Origin: Serratia fonticola
GTDB taxonomy: Bacteria; Pseudomonadota; Gammaproteobacteria; Enterobacterales; Enterobacteriaceae
DNA: 64,000 nt
NCBI RefSeq assembly: GCF_001006005.1
Contig: NZ_CP011254.1
Span: forward strand, 5,208,001 to 5,272,000
Reading direction: 5' to 3'
The position numbers were made by a program, and so were the translations under genes. The notes beneath the pieces are model-generated. The model was not told where the DNA came from and made no database searches. It saw only the letters and a list, made by a program, of their open reading frames with translations. Below, piece after piece: positions 1 to 9,366 of this stretch (position 1 is its first letter; every line of letters starts with the position of its first letter).

Positions 1-25
1 TTCATGTAATAAATGGAGGAAGTGC

Positions 26-2059
26 ATGCCAGGGATGAGCAATAAAGCCAGCGGGCTGAGGTTTACGGTAAGTGTTGGCAACCTGCCAGCAGAGGCTTTT
101 GTGGTGGTGGGATTTACGCTGCATGAGCAATTCTCCATCCCGTTCGCGCTAGAGCTTGAGGTGGCTAGCGCCAAGCCCAGCGTGGAGTTCCGTTCAATCC
201 TGGATGGTAACGCGACCCTGACGATTTGGCGTGAAACCGAGGTGCAACGGGTCGTTAATGGCATCGTTATTTCCATTGAGCAAGGGGACACCGGACTTCA
301 TCAAACGCGTTACCGGTTTAGCATCCGTCCCTCGCTCTGGCGCGCCGGTTTGGGACACCGTTCACGTATTTTCCAGCAACAAAATTTTCTGGAAATCCTG
401 GAAACCCTGCTAAAAGAAAACAAGATCAGCGACTACGCCCACGCGTTGCGCTACCCCCATGCCGTACGTGAGTTTTGCGTCCAATATAATGAAAGCGATC
501 TCGATTTTATTAACCGCCTGGCCGCAGAAGAAGGGATTTACTATTTCTTTGAGCACCAAAATGGCAAACATACCTTGGTGTTTTCCGATGATTGCGCCGC
601 ACTGCATGATGGGCCGACGCTCCCCTATTATCCCGATCAGCCATCTACCTCGCTGGAGGAACCCTGCGTCACCACCTTTAAGCGCCGGGAAAGTTTACGC
701 CTCTCCGAAGTGCTGTTGAAAGATTACACCTTTAAAGATCCCTTATGGTTGGCAGAGTTCGGCGATGATGCCCGCGATACTGAGCATCAGCCCGGTCGGT
801 ATTTCCATTACGATTTCCCTGGGCGTTTTAAAAGCACTCAGGTGGGTAAATCTTTTGCCCGCTGGCGCATCCAGGCGCTGCGTAACGATGCTCATCAGGG
901 CGAAGGGGCAAGCAACTGCCCGGCACTGCAACCCGGCGTACGCTTTACCTTGGAAAACCATCCTCTGGAGGCACTCAATACGCGTTGGCAAATCACCCAA
1001 GCCAACCATTCAGGGCAGCAACCCCAAGCGCTTGAGAGTCACGCAGGCGGGACGGGAACTATCGTAACCAGCCAGTTTGCGTTTATTCCCCACGATCAGA
1101 CCTGGCGCCCTGCTTTACTGCCCAAGCCACGGATTGATGGCGCACAAATCGCCATTGTCACGGGGCCAGCCACTGAAGAAATCTTTTGTGATGAGTTCGG
1201 TCGGGTGAAAGTCCGTTTTCTCTGGGATCGCTCGGGCAGAACCGACGACAGCAGTTCCTGTTGGATCCGGGTATCACAACCATGGGCGGGGCCACGTTGG
1301 GGCATGTCGGCCGTGCCACGCGTTGACCATGAGGTGATCGTCGAGTTTCTGAATGGCGATCCCGATCAGCCCGTAATTATCGGCCGCACCTATCACGCCA
1401 GCAACCTGCCACCAGGCAAGCTACCGGGCACCAAAACCCAGATGTCGATCCGTTCGCAAACCCATAAGGGCGAAGGTTTTAACGAACTGCGTTTTGAAGA
1501 TGAAAAAGGCCAGGAAGAACTCTATCTACATGCGCAAAAGAACATGACAGCTGAGGTGCTGCATGACAGTTCCGCACGTATCGATCACGACGAGAACCGG
1601 CGGATAGGCAACGATCGCCGACAACAGATTGTCCACAATGATTTTCTGCAGGTTAATGGCGAAAAGCGTGACCGGGTAGAAAGCGATTATTCCCTGACCG
1701 TGAATAGCAATTTCCACATTAACACCAGCAACGCCTTATTGACGGAGGTTGGGCAGGAAATTCACCTGAAGTCCGGCACTAAAATAGTGATAGAAACCGG
1801 TACGGAGATCACCTTAAAGGCCGGTTCCAGCTTTATAAAAATCGATCCCAGTGGCGTCACGATCGGCCCCACGCTCAATGTGGGTACCGGCAGCCCGGGC
1901 TCCGGCAGAGGATGGGGTGGCAGAATGCCCGATGTTATTCCCATCCCAGCCAGCGTCCCTGCCTTTGCGCTAAATCCTGCACAGGTTAGTGCGTTTAAAC
2001 AACCGCGAGCATTTTGCGAAGAGTGTGAGCGATGTAAACAACAGGGTTGCGCGATTTAA
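26..2059 (+). CDS. vgrG: Type VI secretion spike protein VgrG (TssI)
   Basis: VgrG trimers cap the T6SS Hcp tube and carry effectors into target cells. The 677-residue product has the gp27-like first half (about residues 10-350), the gp5 OB-fold signature around residues 390-460 (EIFCDEFGRVKVRF, then WIRVSQPWAGPRWG), and a repetitive beta-helix needle rich in N/T/I up to about residue 620. The last 60 residues are not part of the needle and end in a cysteine cluster (CEECERCKQQGC) that may hold a metal or the adaptor. GGAGGA at 15-20 supports the start at 26; ATG 35 is an alternative. It heads a tight four-gene module with an adaptor, a lipase and a lipoprotein, the usual layout of a VgrG cargo island. 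No T6SS structural genes lie in the window. Confidence 0.95.
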   Translation: MPGMSNKASGLRFTVSVGNLPAEAFVVVGFTLHEQFSIPFALELEVASAKPSVEFRSILDGNATLTIWRETEVQRVVNGIVISIEQGDTGLHQTRYRFSIRPSLWRAGLGHRSRIFQQQNFLEILETLLKENKISDYAHALRYPHAVREFCVQYNESDLDFINRLAAEEGIYYFFEHQNGKHTLVFSDDCAALHDGPTLPYYPDQPSTSLEEPCVTTFKRRESLRLSEVLLKDYTFKDPLWLAEFGDDARDTEHQPGRYFHYDFPGRFKSTQVGKSFARWRIQALRNDAHQGEGASNCPALQPGVRFTLENHPLEALNTRWQITQANHSGQQPQALESHAGGTGTIVTSQFAFIPHDQTWRPALLPKPRIDGAQIAIVTGPATEEIFCDEFGRVKVRFLWDRSGRTDDSSSCWIRVSQPWAGPRWGMSAVPRVDHEVIVEFLNGDPDQPVIIGRTYHASNLPPGKLPGTKTQMSIRSQTHKGEGFNELRFEDEKGQEELYLHAQKNMTAEVLHDSSARIDHDENRRIGNDRRQQIVHNDFLQVNGEKRDRVESDYSLTVNSNFHINTSNALLTEVGQEIHLKSGTKIVIETGTEITLKAGSSFIKIDPSGVTIGPTLNVGTGSPGSGRGWGGRMPDVIPIPASVPAFALNPAQVSAFKQPRAFCEECERCKQQGCAI

Positions 2060-2089
2060 TCGGGACAGCTTGCCGGAGGAAACGAAGAT

Positions 2090-3355
2090 ATGGAGAGTCA
2101 ACTACAGCAATGGCTGGCCAATTGCGCATCAGGACAACGGTTGTATGCTGTGTTGTCCAGCGTTAGCGATGCGCAGCCACTGAAACACTACTACCAACTG
2201 GATGGCTCCCGCGTTGCAGAAGGGATTTATCACTATACGGCCTACAAAGATTGGCACGAAGTGATGCCCTATTTGGTGGAGCTGTCGGTTAATAGCCCGT
2301 TTTTAGCGTGGGTGAGTGAAGCATCCTCAACGGACTGGGGATGGCTGGCAGTCAGTGAACAGCCGCGTCAGCGCATTCTCGACCATTTACGAGGCCTGAC
2401 GCAGATTAATTTGCCAGATAGGAAGACGGTATTTTTCCGCTATTGGGATGCCCAGTTTCTGCCGTTAATCCTGGAGGCCTCCACCGAGTCCCAGCAAAAT
2501 CAGCTGATGGGGGTATTCAGCTCGCTTTGGGTCCGGCAACAGATGATTGAATTACCCGCCCAGGCAGCTCCAATTCTGACAGGGAAAGTGACGCTGGAAG
2601 AAGCGCAACTCGCCAAGTTAAAGCAGCAAAACCAGAGCGAGCAGGTTAGCCAGCTACAGCGCTACTTTACCGATAAATATCCGAAGCGCACCCGCCTGTT
2701 GGGCGATGTACAGGTCCAGCGGTTCATTACGCTCATCGCGGAAAAATGCCAAACTCACCGGCTGGAGCGTTTTAACGATCGTTGCCAATTCCTTGATTTA
2801 GCCTGCAGTTTAGGCAGCCATTTTGATACCGACCTCCAGCTTGAGCATATCGTCGCCCCCTATTTGACAACCGCAGTAGAAGAGCCAGGGCAGTTGGCCG
2901 TGTTAAATCAGCAGTTGGGGCTGGTTTTTGTACGAAGCATGGGCGAGCGGTTAGAGCTCTACCTGGCAGCGCTGGAAAGGCTAAACATCCTGCAACTTAA
3001 TCAGTTGCCCTATATGTATGAAGAGCAGCACGTGGTGAATTATGTACGTTCACTCTACCCTGAGCGGGCGCAGTACGTTCCCATACACCAAATGTTTGGC
3101 CTATTAGCTCAGAATCAAAATTGGTTCCAGGAGCATGGGATCACCACGTTCCACGGGCAGGCGGTTATCCTGGCATTACAGTTCTTCCTGGGCCATAAAG
3201 TCTTTGACGACCCACTCTACCCTTGGGTTAAGGTGCATTTTGCTGATAACCCCATTAATCAGGAAGACGTACGGCTCGCTGAGTTGGTGGCCTACACTCA
3301 ACGACGCATCAGAAAGGAACTATTGATGTTACGTAAGCATTTGGAGGCAAGATAA
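2090..3355 (+). CDS. DUF4123-domain T6SS effector adaptor (Tap/TEC type)
   Basis: DUF4123 proteins load a specific effector onto the VgrG encoded just upstream. The first 140 residues fit the family: the opening YAVLSSVSDAQPLKHYYQ, a central LAWVSEASSTDWGWLAV segment, and FFRYWDAQFLPLIL. The roughly 280-residue C-terminal half is probably the effector-binding part. GGAGGA at 2075-2080 sets the start. The stop codon overlaps the start of the lipase gene by one base (TAATG), so the two are translationally coupled. This matches the expected adaptor-cargo pairing. The family call is strong; the adaptor role for this particular effector is inferred from position. Confidence 0.88.
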   Translation: MESQLQQWLANCASGQRLYAVLSSVSDAQPLKHYYQLDGSRVAEGIYHYTAYKDWHEVMPYLVELSVNSPFLAWVSEASSTDWGWLAVSEQPRQRILDHLRGLTQINLPDRKTVFFRYWDAQFLPLILEASTESQQNQLMGVFSSLWVRQQMIELPAQAAPILTGKVTLEEAQLAKLKQQNQSEQVSQLQRYFTDKYPKRTRLLGDVQVQRFITLIAEKCQTHRLERFNDRCQFLDLACSLGSHFDTDLQLEHIVAPYLTTAVEEPGQLAVLNQQLGLVFVRSMGERLELYLAALERLNILQLNQLPYMYEEQHVVNYVRSLYPERAQYVPIHQMFGLLAQNQNWFQEHGITTFHGQAVILALQFFLGHKVFDDPLYPWVKVHFADNPINQEDVRLAELVAYTQRRIRKELLMLRKHLEAR

Positions 3356-4041
3356 TGTGCGCATCAGATGGAATTATTTTTCCGGGTTTTGAATATAAGC
3401 ACAAAAATAACAACCCGGGCGACTATATTATCTTGCCCAGCGTAAAAGAGCAGCAAGGTAAGATTACCGCCAGCTGTTTAAAGACGTTGGTGGTGTTTAT
3501 TGGCGGCGCGATGGACGCAAGTTTTCAGCCCTTGTTAAAGTTTGTTTTTGCTCCTTATGAGAAGAAAAATGGTAGAGATACCAAGGATAACAGTGGCAAG
3601 GTTATCACCCAGCGCAAACAGGATGTGGCCTACTCCGAACATGGTGGTGGCAAAGTTCCGCCGCTAATGAAAGAGTGGCATGCTGCCGGACAGAAAGTGG
3701 TACTGGTCGGCCATAGTTGGGGTGGAGACCGGGCGATTTTATTGGCGAAGGAAAACCCTGATATCCCTATAGAGCTATTAGTTACGCTTGATCCCGTATC
3801 CAGAAAAGGCAAAAGCCCCAAACCCGCCAATGTCAAACGCTGGGATAATATCTACATTGACTATTCGATTGCCGATGGAAGCTCAGCCAATCTAATCGCT
3901 CGAACGGGTGGCCCTTGGGAGAGTTGTCCAGGTGCGGATTATAATCAGGCACTAAATGTGTTACCTCGCATGTCCTATACCGGACATGCTAACGCCGAAG
4001 AAATGTTTAAGCTGGAGTCAAATAAAGTTGAAAAAATATAA
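3355..4041 (+). CDS. Putative T6SS lipase effector (alpha/beta hydrolase, GHSWGG)
   Basis: The 228-residue protein has the nucleophile elbow VVLVGHSWGGDRAI (Ser about residue 122), followed by VTLDPVSRK, which could supply the catalytic Asp, and a late His in YTGHANAEEM. This is the Ser-Asp-His arrangement of Tle-type phospholipases and lipases. It has no signal peptide, as expected for cargo delivered by VgrG. It sits directly after the DUF4123 adaptor and overlaps the following lipoprotein gene. I infer a membrane-attacking antibacterial effector. The lipase fold is well supported; substrate and Tle class cannot be read from the sequence. Confidence 0.8.
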   Translation: MCASDGIIFPGFEYKHKNNNPGDYIILPSVKEQQGKITASCLKTLVVFIGGAMDASFQPLLKFVFAPYEKKNGRDTKDNSGKVITQRKQDVAYSEHGGGKVPPLMKEWHAAGQKVVLVGHSWGGDRAILLAKENPDIPIELLVTLDPVSRKGKSPKPANVKRWDNIYIDYSIADGSSANLIARTGGPWESCPGADYNQALNVLPRMSYTGHANAEEMFKLESNKVEKI

Positions 4042-4480
4042 CCACATGCTTTTTTTATTACTTTTCACCTCTGGGTGCAAAAGTAACTACGTCTCTTATT
4101 TATATATTGACAATCTAACCGAAATGTCAACAGCTTATTGTGAGAGTAACAAGTTATCTGGATGCGATAAATACCGTTTATGCATGAGTGAGCAATATGA
4201 CACTGTTAAATCTAGAGCACCTTTAGACCTCGCCATGGGCAAGTCTATTATTGTTAGAGAAGTCTTAAATATCGGATCAGAAGATGTTTTTACTCACTTA
4301 ATCCCTGAAAGCTATGGTCTTTTAGACCCCAAAAAACCCGAACTTAATGATTTAGGCCTAAGCGTTGGCGTAAGCTATTTTATTTACGCCCATAACGCCT
4401 GCGCCAGCATCACCGGGGATAAAACTTATAACATCGATAGCTATATGCCACTACTGAGGGAGAAGCTTGGTGTTAAGTAA
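4028..4480 (+). CDS. Probable periplasmic lipoprotein immunity protein to the upstream lipase
   Basis: From a TTG start at 4028, which overlaps the lipase stop, the product begins MKKYNHMLFLLLFTSGC. This is a short signal peptide ending in a lipobox-like TSGC, so the mature protein would be a lipoprotein of about 130 residues. ATG 4046 is an alternative start. GGAG at 4013-4016 fits the TTG start. Genes after T6SS lipases commonly encode periplasmic lipoprotein inhibitors (Tli), because the phospholipases act from the periplasm. The protein has five further cysteines. No family was recognised; the immunity role rests on position, overlap and the lipoprotein signal. Confidence 0.65.
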   Translation: MKKYNHMLFLLLFTSGCKSNYVSYLYIDNLTEMSTAYCESNKLSGCDKYRLCMSEQYDTVKSRAPLDLAMGKSIIVREVLNIGSEDVFTHLIPESYGLLDPKKPELNDLGLSVGVSYFIYAHNACASITGDKTYNIDSYMPLLREKLGVK

Positions 4481-4500
4481 CAGCCTCAAGGGTTTCAGGA

Positions 4501-4560
4501 ACAACGCACGCGACAAAAGTGTTATCTTTGTCGCCGTTGTTTCATAAAGCTTTATTTTTT
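4501..4560 (+). terminator. Rho-independent terminator of the VgrG module
   Basis: A long interrupted stem pairs ACAACG...GCGACAAA with TTTGTCGC...CGTTGT (4501-4540). A T-rich tract ends in TTTATTTTTT at 4551-4560. It closes the T6SS cargo operon. Confidence 0.7.
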
Positions 4561-4703
4561 AATAACGCATTGGTTTATTTAGCTACAAAACAAAAAATTT
4601 CACTTTAAAATCAATCCAATAGCTTATTACCCCCCCAGTCAGATAATCCCCTGTTTCGTCTATAATTTATAAAAGCTAAAAATTGGCATCCAAGGTGGGC
4701 ACT

Positions 4704-7616
4704 ATGGCAGGAAAGATCACCGGTTTGAGAAGCCGCTATCCGCTACATATCCAGATTGCCGCGCTGTTTACCTTGCTGATTGTCTCCATCGGCAGCGTGA
4801 TCGTGTTTTTTAGCCACAGCCAACTCACCAAACTGACCGAGGCCAGCACCAACCGGCAGTATCAAAAAACCGGGGAGGCCATTGCTGCGGAGCTGGACTC
4901 CGTTACCCGCAGCATGAAAATGTCGGTGAATATGCTGGCACGCATGCCAATAATAGAAGCCACCACGCTCGAACAACGCATGGCGTTTATCGGCCCGCTG
5001 GTCGAGATACTCAAGCAAAATGATTATGCCAACGCGGTATACAGCGCTTATCCCAACGGCGATTTCTTTATACTGCGCCGCCTCTCCCCTGCCAACCGAG
5101 CTTTATTTAATGCGCCGGAAGATGCCCAGTGGCTGGCGCAAAGCTATCGCTTTTTAGAGACCTCACCCCAGGCACAGAATATCTTTTTGGACGGCAAACA
5201 GCAGGTTATGGCGATAAAAACCGTGCCGTATAACAATTATGATCCCCGGGAGCGCACCTGGTATCAGTTGGCGGTAAAAACTCAGCAACTGATTACTTCA
5301 CCGCTCTATACCTTCAAAGGTACCGGCGAGACCGGCTTCACCTACAGCATCCAGGCTGCAGATGGCCATGCCGTGATCGGTTTGGACGTTTCGCTGGCTT
5401 CACTTTCGCTGTTTCTTCAACAAAGCCTACCGCCGGATAGCCAGGCGGCGATTATCAACGCTGCCAACGAAACCATCGCCAGCCTGCCTGCGCAAAACTC
5501 CAAAAGCCAGGATGGGCTCAACAGCATTGCGCACATCCCGGTGCTGCAAACGTTGCTAGATCCCCATCACGATGCAGGCAACCTATTTACGGCACAAGGG
5601 CAGAGCTGGTTTGGGGCCGTTGTGGATCTTAAGGGGCAAAGCCAAGGCTACCAGTTGGTGATTGCCACGCCCTCGGCCTATCTGACCGCCGATGCCAACG
5701 CCATCCGCAACCGCTCGACCCTGATCGCCTTTGCGTTGCTGCTGCTCAGCCTGCCGCTGGTCTGGTATTTCTCCCTACGTATTTCCCGGCCGCTGATCCG
5801 CCTGCGCCAGGATGCCGATGCCATCAGCAATCTGCATTTTGATGAGCGGGCGGAGGAACGCTCGGTGATTGAAGAAGTGGACGACCTGCACAAAGCCATG
5901 TCCAAAATGAAGCTGACGCTCAAGCAGTTTATCTCGATGGGCAGCCTGTTATCCGCCAAGGATAATTTCCCGCAGCAGATGCAGGGCTTGCTCAATGAAA
6001 CTGGCAAAATCGCGGCCATGAGCGGCGGCATTATTCTCCTGTCAGACAAAACGCCCGGCTGCTTTTCCCCCATAGCCTGCAACTGGGCTGGAAAAGAGGT
6101 GGCCAGTTCGGAGGTAGCATCTTTACTGTTTGATCCACTGAAACCCAGCGCGTTTTGGCAGGTCCTGGAAGGGAAAACCGTTGCCGGAGTCTTTACTGAC
6201 GAGAATATCCCCGACCAACTGCTTACGGTCTTTGGCTCCCATTTGCCGCTACGCTACGTGGCCGTCCCGATGCAAACTCATGATAAGCAACTCATGGGGT
6301 TCCTGCTGCTGTTTAATCCTGCCGAAGCTGGCGCGGAACATGGGCAAGCCAAAATACAGCTGATTAATGCCCTGGTGGGCAGCTTATCGGTAGCGATAGA
6401 GACGCAATATCTGCTGCAAGAGCAAAAGGATCTGATGGGAGCCTTTATTCAATTGATCGCCGGAGCGATCGACGCCAAGAGCGCCTATACCGGTGGCCAT
6501 TGTCAGCGCGTACCGGTCATTACCAAGATGCTGGCCAAGGCAGCGGTTGAGGCCAAACAAGGGCCGTTCGCCGATTTTACCCTTTCCGCCAATGAGTGGG
6601 AGGAACTGCACACCGCCTGCTGGCTGCACGACTGCGGGAAAATCACCACGCCGGAAGCCATAGTGGATAAGGCCACCAAGCTGGAGATGATTTACGACCG
6701 TATTCACGAGGTGCGGATGCGCTTTGAGGTGCTGAAACGGGAAAAAGAGGTTAGCTTCCTGCGCAAGCACGCTACGAACCCCGCTACCGAGCAGGAAGAA
6801 CAACGGTTACGCGATGAGTTGCAGCAGTTGGATGAGGATTTCTATTTTATTGCCCAGTGCAATATCGGTGGCGAATTCCTGTCTGACAGCGCGCTCGCAC
6901 GTATTCAACAGATTGCACAATATCAATGGACCCGCACTCTGGATGACACCGCAGGCGTGGCCCGGGAAGAATTGGCGCGAAAAAACCGCCGCCCTGCCGT
7001 CCCCTTACCTACCCAGGAGCCACTGCTGGCGGATAAAGAAGAACATATCATCTACCGCGATGAGAAAAGCCATCTGCCGGAAAGCTATCACTTCAAACTC
7101 AAGGAGCCGACCTTGCTCTATAACCACGGGGAGATTTACAACCTGGGCATTCGAAGGGGCACCCTGAGTGAGGAAGAGCGCTATAAAATCAACGAACACA
7201 TTATGCAGACTATCATCATGCTGGAAAAACTGCCGTTCCCACGCACTATGGCCAACGTGGCGGTGATTGCCGGTGGCCATCATGAACGCATGGATGGCAA
7301 AGGCTATCCGTACCAGTTGACCCACCTGCAGATGAGCATTCCGGTGCGTATGATGGCGATCGCCGACGTGTTTGAAGCCCTGACGGCGGCCGATCGGCCT
7401 TATAAACCGGGCAAGCTGTTATCTGAGGCACTCAATATTCTGGTCAGCATGGCGAATGAACATCATCTGGACCGCGAATTGATGATCCTGTTCCTGGAGT
7501 CTGGTATTTGGCATGACTACGCCCTGAGCTATCTGCAAGCCGATAAAATAGACACCGTCGATATTCCTGCACTGTTACGCAAACTCGAAATACCCGATTG
7601 CCAACCGACGAACTGA
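4704..7616 (+). CDS. Membrane sensor HD-GYP cyclic-di-GMP phosphodiesterase
   Basis: The 970-residue protein probably degrades cyclic-di-GMP in response to an external signal. In order it shows an N-terminal membrane segment (about residues 15-36), a roughly 280-residue periplasmic dCache-like sensor, a second membrane segment (about 338-358), a HAMP region, a GAF-like region (about 400-570), and an HD-GYP domain. Catalytic motifs are HDCGK (His642-Asp643) and HHERMDGKGYP (from about residue 859), so the enzyme looks active. A long charged insert of about 150 residues separates the two halves of the domain. ATG 4704 is preferred over TTG 4683 because AAGGTGG lies just ahead of it. It is monocistronic. 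Confidence 0.88.
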   Translation: MAGKITGLRSRYPLHIQIAALFTLLIVSIGSVIVFFSHSQLTKLTEASTNRQYQKTGEAIAAELDSVTRSMKMSVNMLARMPIIEATTLEQRMAFIGPLVEILKQNDYANAVYSAYPNGDFFILRRLSPANRALFNAPEDAQWLAQSYRFLETSPQAQNIFLDGKQQVMAIKTVPYNNYDPRERTWYQLAVKTQQLITSPLYTFKGTGETGFTYSIQAADGHAVIGLDVSLASLSLFLQQSLPPDSQAAIINAANETIASLPAQNSKSQDGLNSIAHIPVLQTLLDPHHDAGNLFTAQGQSWFGAVVDLKGQSQGYQLVIATPSAYLTADANAIRNRSTLIAFALLLLSLPLVWYFSLRISRPLIRLRQDADAISNLHFDERAEERSVIEEVDDLHKAMSKMKLTLKQFISMGSLLSAKDNFPQQMQGLLNETGKIAAMSGGIILLSDKTPGCFSPIACNWAGKEVASSEVASLLFDPLKPSAFWQVLEGKTVAGVFTDENIPDQLLTVFGSHLPLRYVAVPMQTHDKQLMGFLLLFNPAEAGAEHGQAKIQLINALVGSLSVAIETQYLLQEQKDLMGAFIQLIAGAIDAKSAYTGGHCQRVPVITKMLAKAAVEAKQGPFADFTLSANEWEELHTACWLHDCGKITTPEAIVDKATKLEMIYDRIHEVRMRFEVLKREKEVSFLRKHATNPATEQEEQRLRDELQQLDEDFYFIAQCNIGGEFLSDSALARIQQIAQYQWTRTLDDTAGVAREELARKNRRPAVPLPTQEPLLADKEEHIIYRDEKSHLPESYHFKLKEPTLLYNHGEIYNLGIRRGTLSEEERYKINEHIMQTIIMLEKLPFPRTMANVAVIAGGHHERMDGKGYPYQLTHLQMSIPVRMMAIADVFEALTAADRPYKPGKLLSEALNILVSMANEHHLDRELMILFLESGIWHDYALSYLQADKIDTVDIPALLRKLEIPDCQPTN

Positions 7617-7634
7617 TACCCAACAGTTTTGCAG

Positions 7635-7814
7635 CCCCTCACCCCAGCCCTCTCCCAAAGGGAGAGGGGGCCAAACGTGCCACAGATTAACATCCGCGCC
7701 TGACTTCAGCTCCGTATACGCTGGGGTTGGAAGGGGTACTCAACGTGCAGCAAATTAGCTCCGGTACCTGACCACGGCGCCCTGCCAGCCCCCTCTCCTT
7801 TTTGGGGAGAGGGG
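7635..7814. repeat. Two copies of the CCCTCACCCC...GGGAGAGGG palindromic repeat
   Basis: Copy one (7635-7670) reads CCCCTCACCCCAGCCC, then TCTCCC-AAAG-GGAGAGGG. Copy two (7785-7814) is a shorter version with a CCCCTCTCC/GGGGAGAGG stem. Related copies occur near 15.8, 43.1, 51.29 and 51.43 kb. The stretch 7617-7830 holds nothing else recognisable. The second copy, read on the minus strand, lies downstream of the gene ending at 7831 only if transcription continues through it, and may act as a convergent terminator. Confidence 0.75.
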
Positions 7815-7830
7815 AAAATATCAGAAGCCG

Positions 7831-8352
7831 TTATTTTTTCTGCCGTTGCGCCTCAAACCACACGCCGCATTGGGAGAAGAGCAGCGTATTACGATCTTTC
7901 ACCAACACGTTATCACCGGGAACGCCTTCAGTCCCTTGATCGGTGATCCCCGGTACGGTGACATCCTGATGCTGAATGATGACTCGCTGCACCGAAGGCG
8001 TACTGATGCCCAAAGTCGGGAAATCGACGTACCAATTATCGCCCGAGTTGTCTTCCACAAACTCTTGCGCCTCTACCGTGGTGGTAGTCGCCCCCTGATT
8101 GCTCAGTTGCTGTTCATGCCAGGTAAAACCGTCTGCTTTATAGTTGATACTATTACCGACCAACTGCTGTGCCTGCTTTTCATCCCAGCAGCTCACGGTC
8201 TGGGTGGGAATGATCTTGGTCACGCTCCAGTTGCCGATTAACGCCGATGGGATCGGGTCTGGGGCGTTTTGTGCTGCCCAAGCGGCGGGAAATGACAGCA
8301 CCAACAGCGCAGCCAATGGTACGATTCTTTTACTCAGGGCGGGGAATTGCAT
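7831..8352 (-). CDS. Exported protein of unknown function
   Basis: The 173-residue product starts with a clear Sec signal peptide (KRIVPLAALLVLSFPAAWA, cleavage after AWA near residue 26). The mature region has a small beta-rich look: SALIGNWSVTKIIPTQTVSCWDEKQ, a Thr-rich turn, and a final LLFSQCGVWFEAQ. Two cysteines (about 55 and 163) could form a disulfide in the periplasm. The opening GNWSV and many beta strands suggest a lipocalin-like or other small barrel, but this is a guess from pattern only. It stands alone between a repeat and an amidohydrolase gene. Confidence 0.6.
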   Translation of the reverse strand: MQFPALSKRIVPLAALLVLSFPAAWAAQNAPDPIPSALIGNWSVTKIIPTQTVSCWDEKQAQQLVGNSINYKADGFTWHEQQLSNQGATTTTVEAQEFVEDNSGDNWYVDFPTLGISTPSVQRVIIQHQDVTVPGITDQGTEGVPGDNVLVKDRNTLLFSQCGVWFEAQRQKK

Positions 8353-8445
8353 GGTACGGCTCCTTAGAGTGCTGCAAGTCTATCAATTACAGTGACCAAT
8401 CTGGCTATGACTTTACCTAAGCCATTGGCCTTTCAGCAAGCGGTG

Positions 8446-9273
8446 TTAACGCGCAATTAATGGCCACCAGCGTTGTTCATCATCCCGCTGCTGCCACTGC
8501 GTCTCCCCACAGAGTGCCAAACGCCGATCTTCCAGGTAACGATATTCGCGGCGAGCCGCTTCCAGCAGGCTAAAATCCAGCTCCGCCTGCATTATTCCCG
8601 GCTCGCGCCCCAGGCTGGCCACCTCACGCCCCAGAGGATCGACAACCAGGCTTTCCCCGGCAAACTGCATCCCACATCCATGCCCGGCGCGGTTGGCCAT
8701 CGCCACAAACATCTGATTATCCTGAGCGCGAGCCAGCAAAGCGTTACGATGCACATGACCATAGGGATCCATATTGCCATCGGTAACCAGCAACAAATCA
8801 CAACCCATCAGGGCCAACGCTCGTGATGCCTCTGGGAATTCGATGTCGTAGCAGATCAGTAAACCAACACGCCGCCCACGCCACAGCCCGCAGACCAGGC
8901 GATCGCCCGCTTGTGCTTCGACGCGTTCGTTGGTCCATAAATGGCTTTTGCGATAATGCAGATAGATGCCCTGCTCCGGTGTGATCAGCACCGAGCTGTT
9001 GAACAACTGCGCACCATCCTGCTCAAGAAAACCCACTGCGACGGCAATACCCGTACGCTGACTTGCCGCTACCACTTGCGCGAGTTCCGGGCCTTGCAGT
9101 TGCAGCGCGTAGTCCGTATTGCCGTCAGGATGGGTAAAGCCGGTAAGCTGCGTTTCTGGCAACACCAACAGGTCGGTTTGGCCGCTGCAACGTTCAATTT
9201 GCGCCAGCACGGCGGCCAGGTTATGGGCAATGTCCCCTTCACGGCAGGTAAATTGGGCCAAGGTTATCCGCAT
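8446..9273 (-). CDS. Carbon-nitrogen hydrolase (nitrilase superfamily)
   Basis: The 275-residue cytoplasmic enzyme hydrolyses a non-peptide C-N bond through the Glu-Lys-Cys triad. The triad is visible: Glu in LPETQLTG (about 40), Lys in HYRKSHLW (about 110), Cys in LLICYDIEFPE (about 142). Length and motif spacing are normal for the family. It lies 93 bp downstream of a nucleobase permease on the same strand and could be co-transcribed, so a ureido or amide intermediate of nitrogen or purine use is a possible substrate. That link is inference. Confidence 0.82.
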   Translation of the reverse strand: MRITLAQFTCREGDIAHNLAAVLAQIERCSGQTDLLVLPETQLTGFTHPDGNTDYALQLQGPELAQVVAASQRTGIAVAVGFLEQDGAQLFNSSVLITPEQGIYLHYRKSHLWTNERVEAQAGDRLVCGLWRGRRVGLLICYDIEFPEASRALALMGCDLLLVTDGNMDPYGHVHRNALLARAQDNQMFVAMANRAGHGCGMQFAGESLVVDPLGREVASLGREPGIMQAELDFSLLEAARREYRYLEDRRLALCGETQWQQRDDEQRWWPLIAR

Positions 9274-9366
9274 TGATTACTCCTTTTATGTCGAACAGTG
9301 TTTTTACCTGTTATCGCCACTGGCTGGCAAGCCACTGTTAACGGAGATCATCAATAAACGGCAGCG

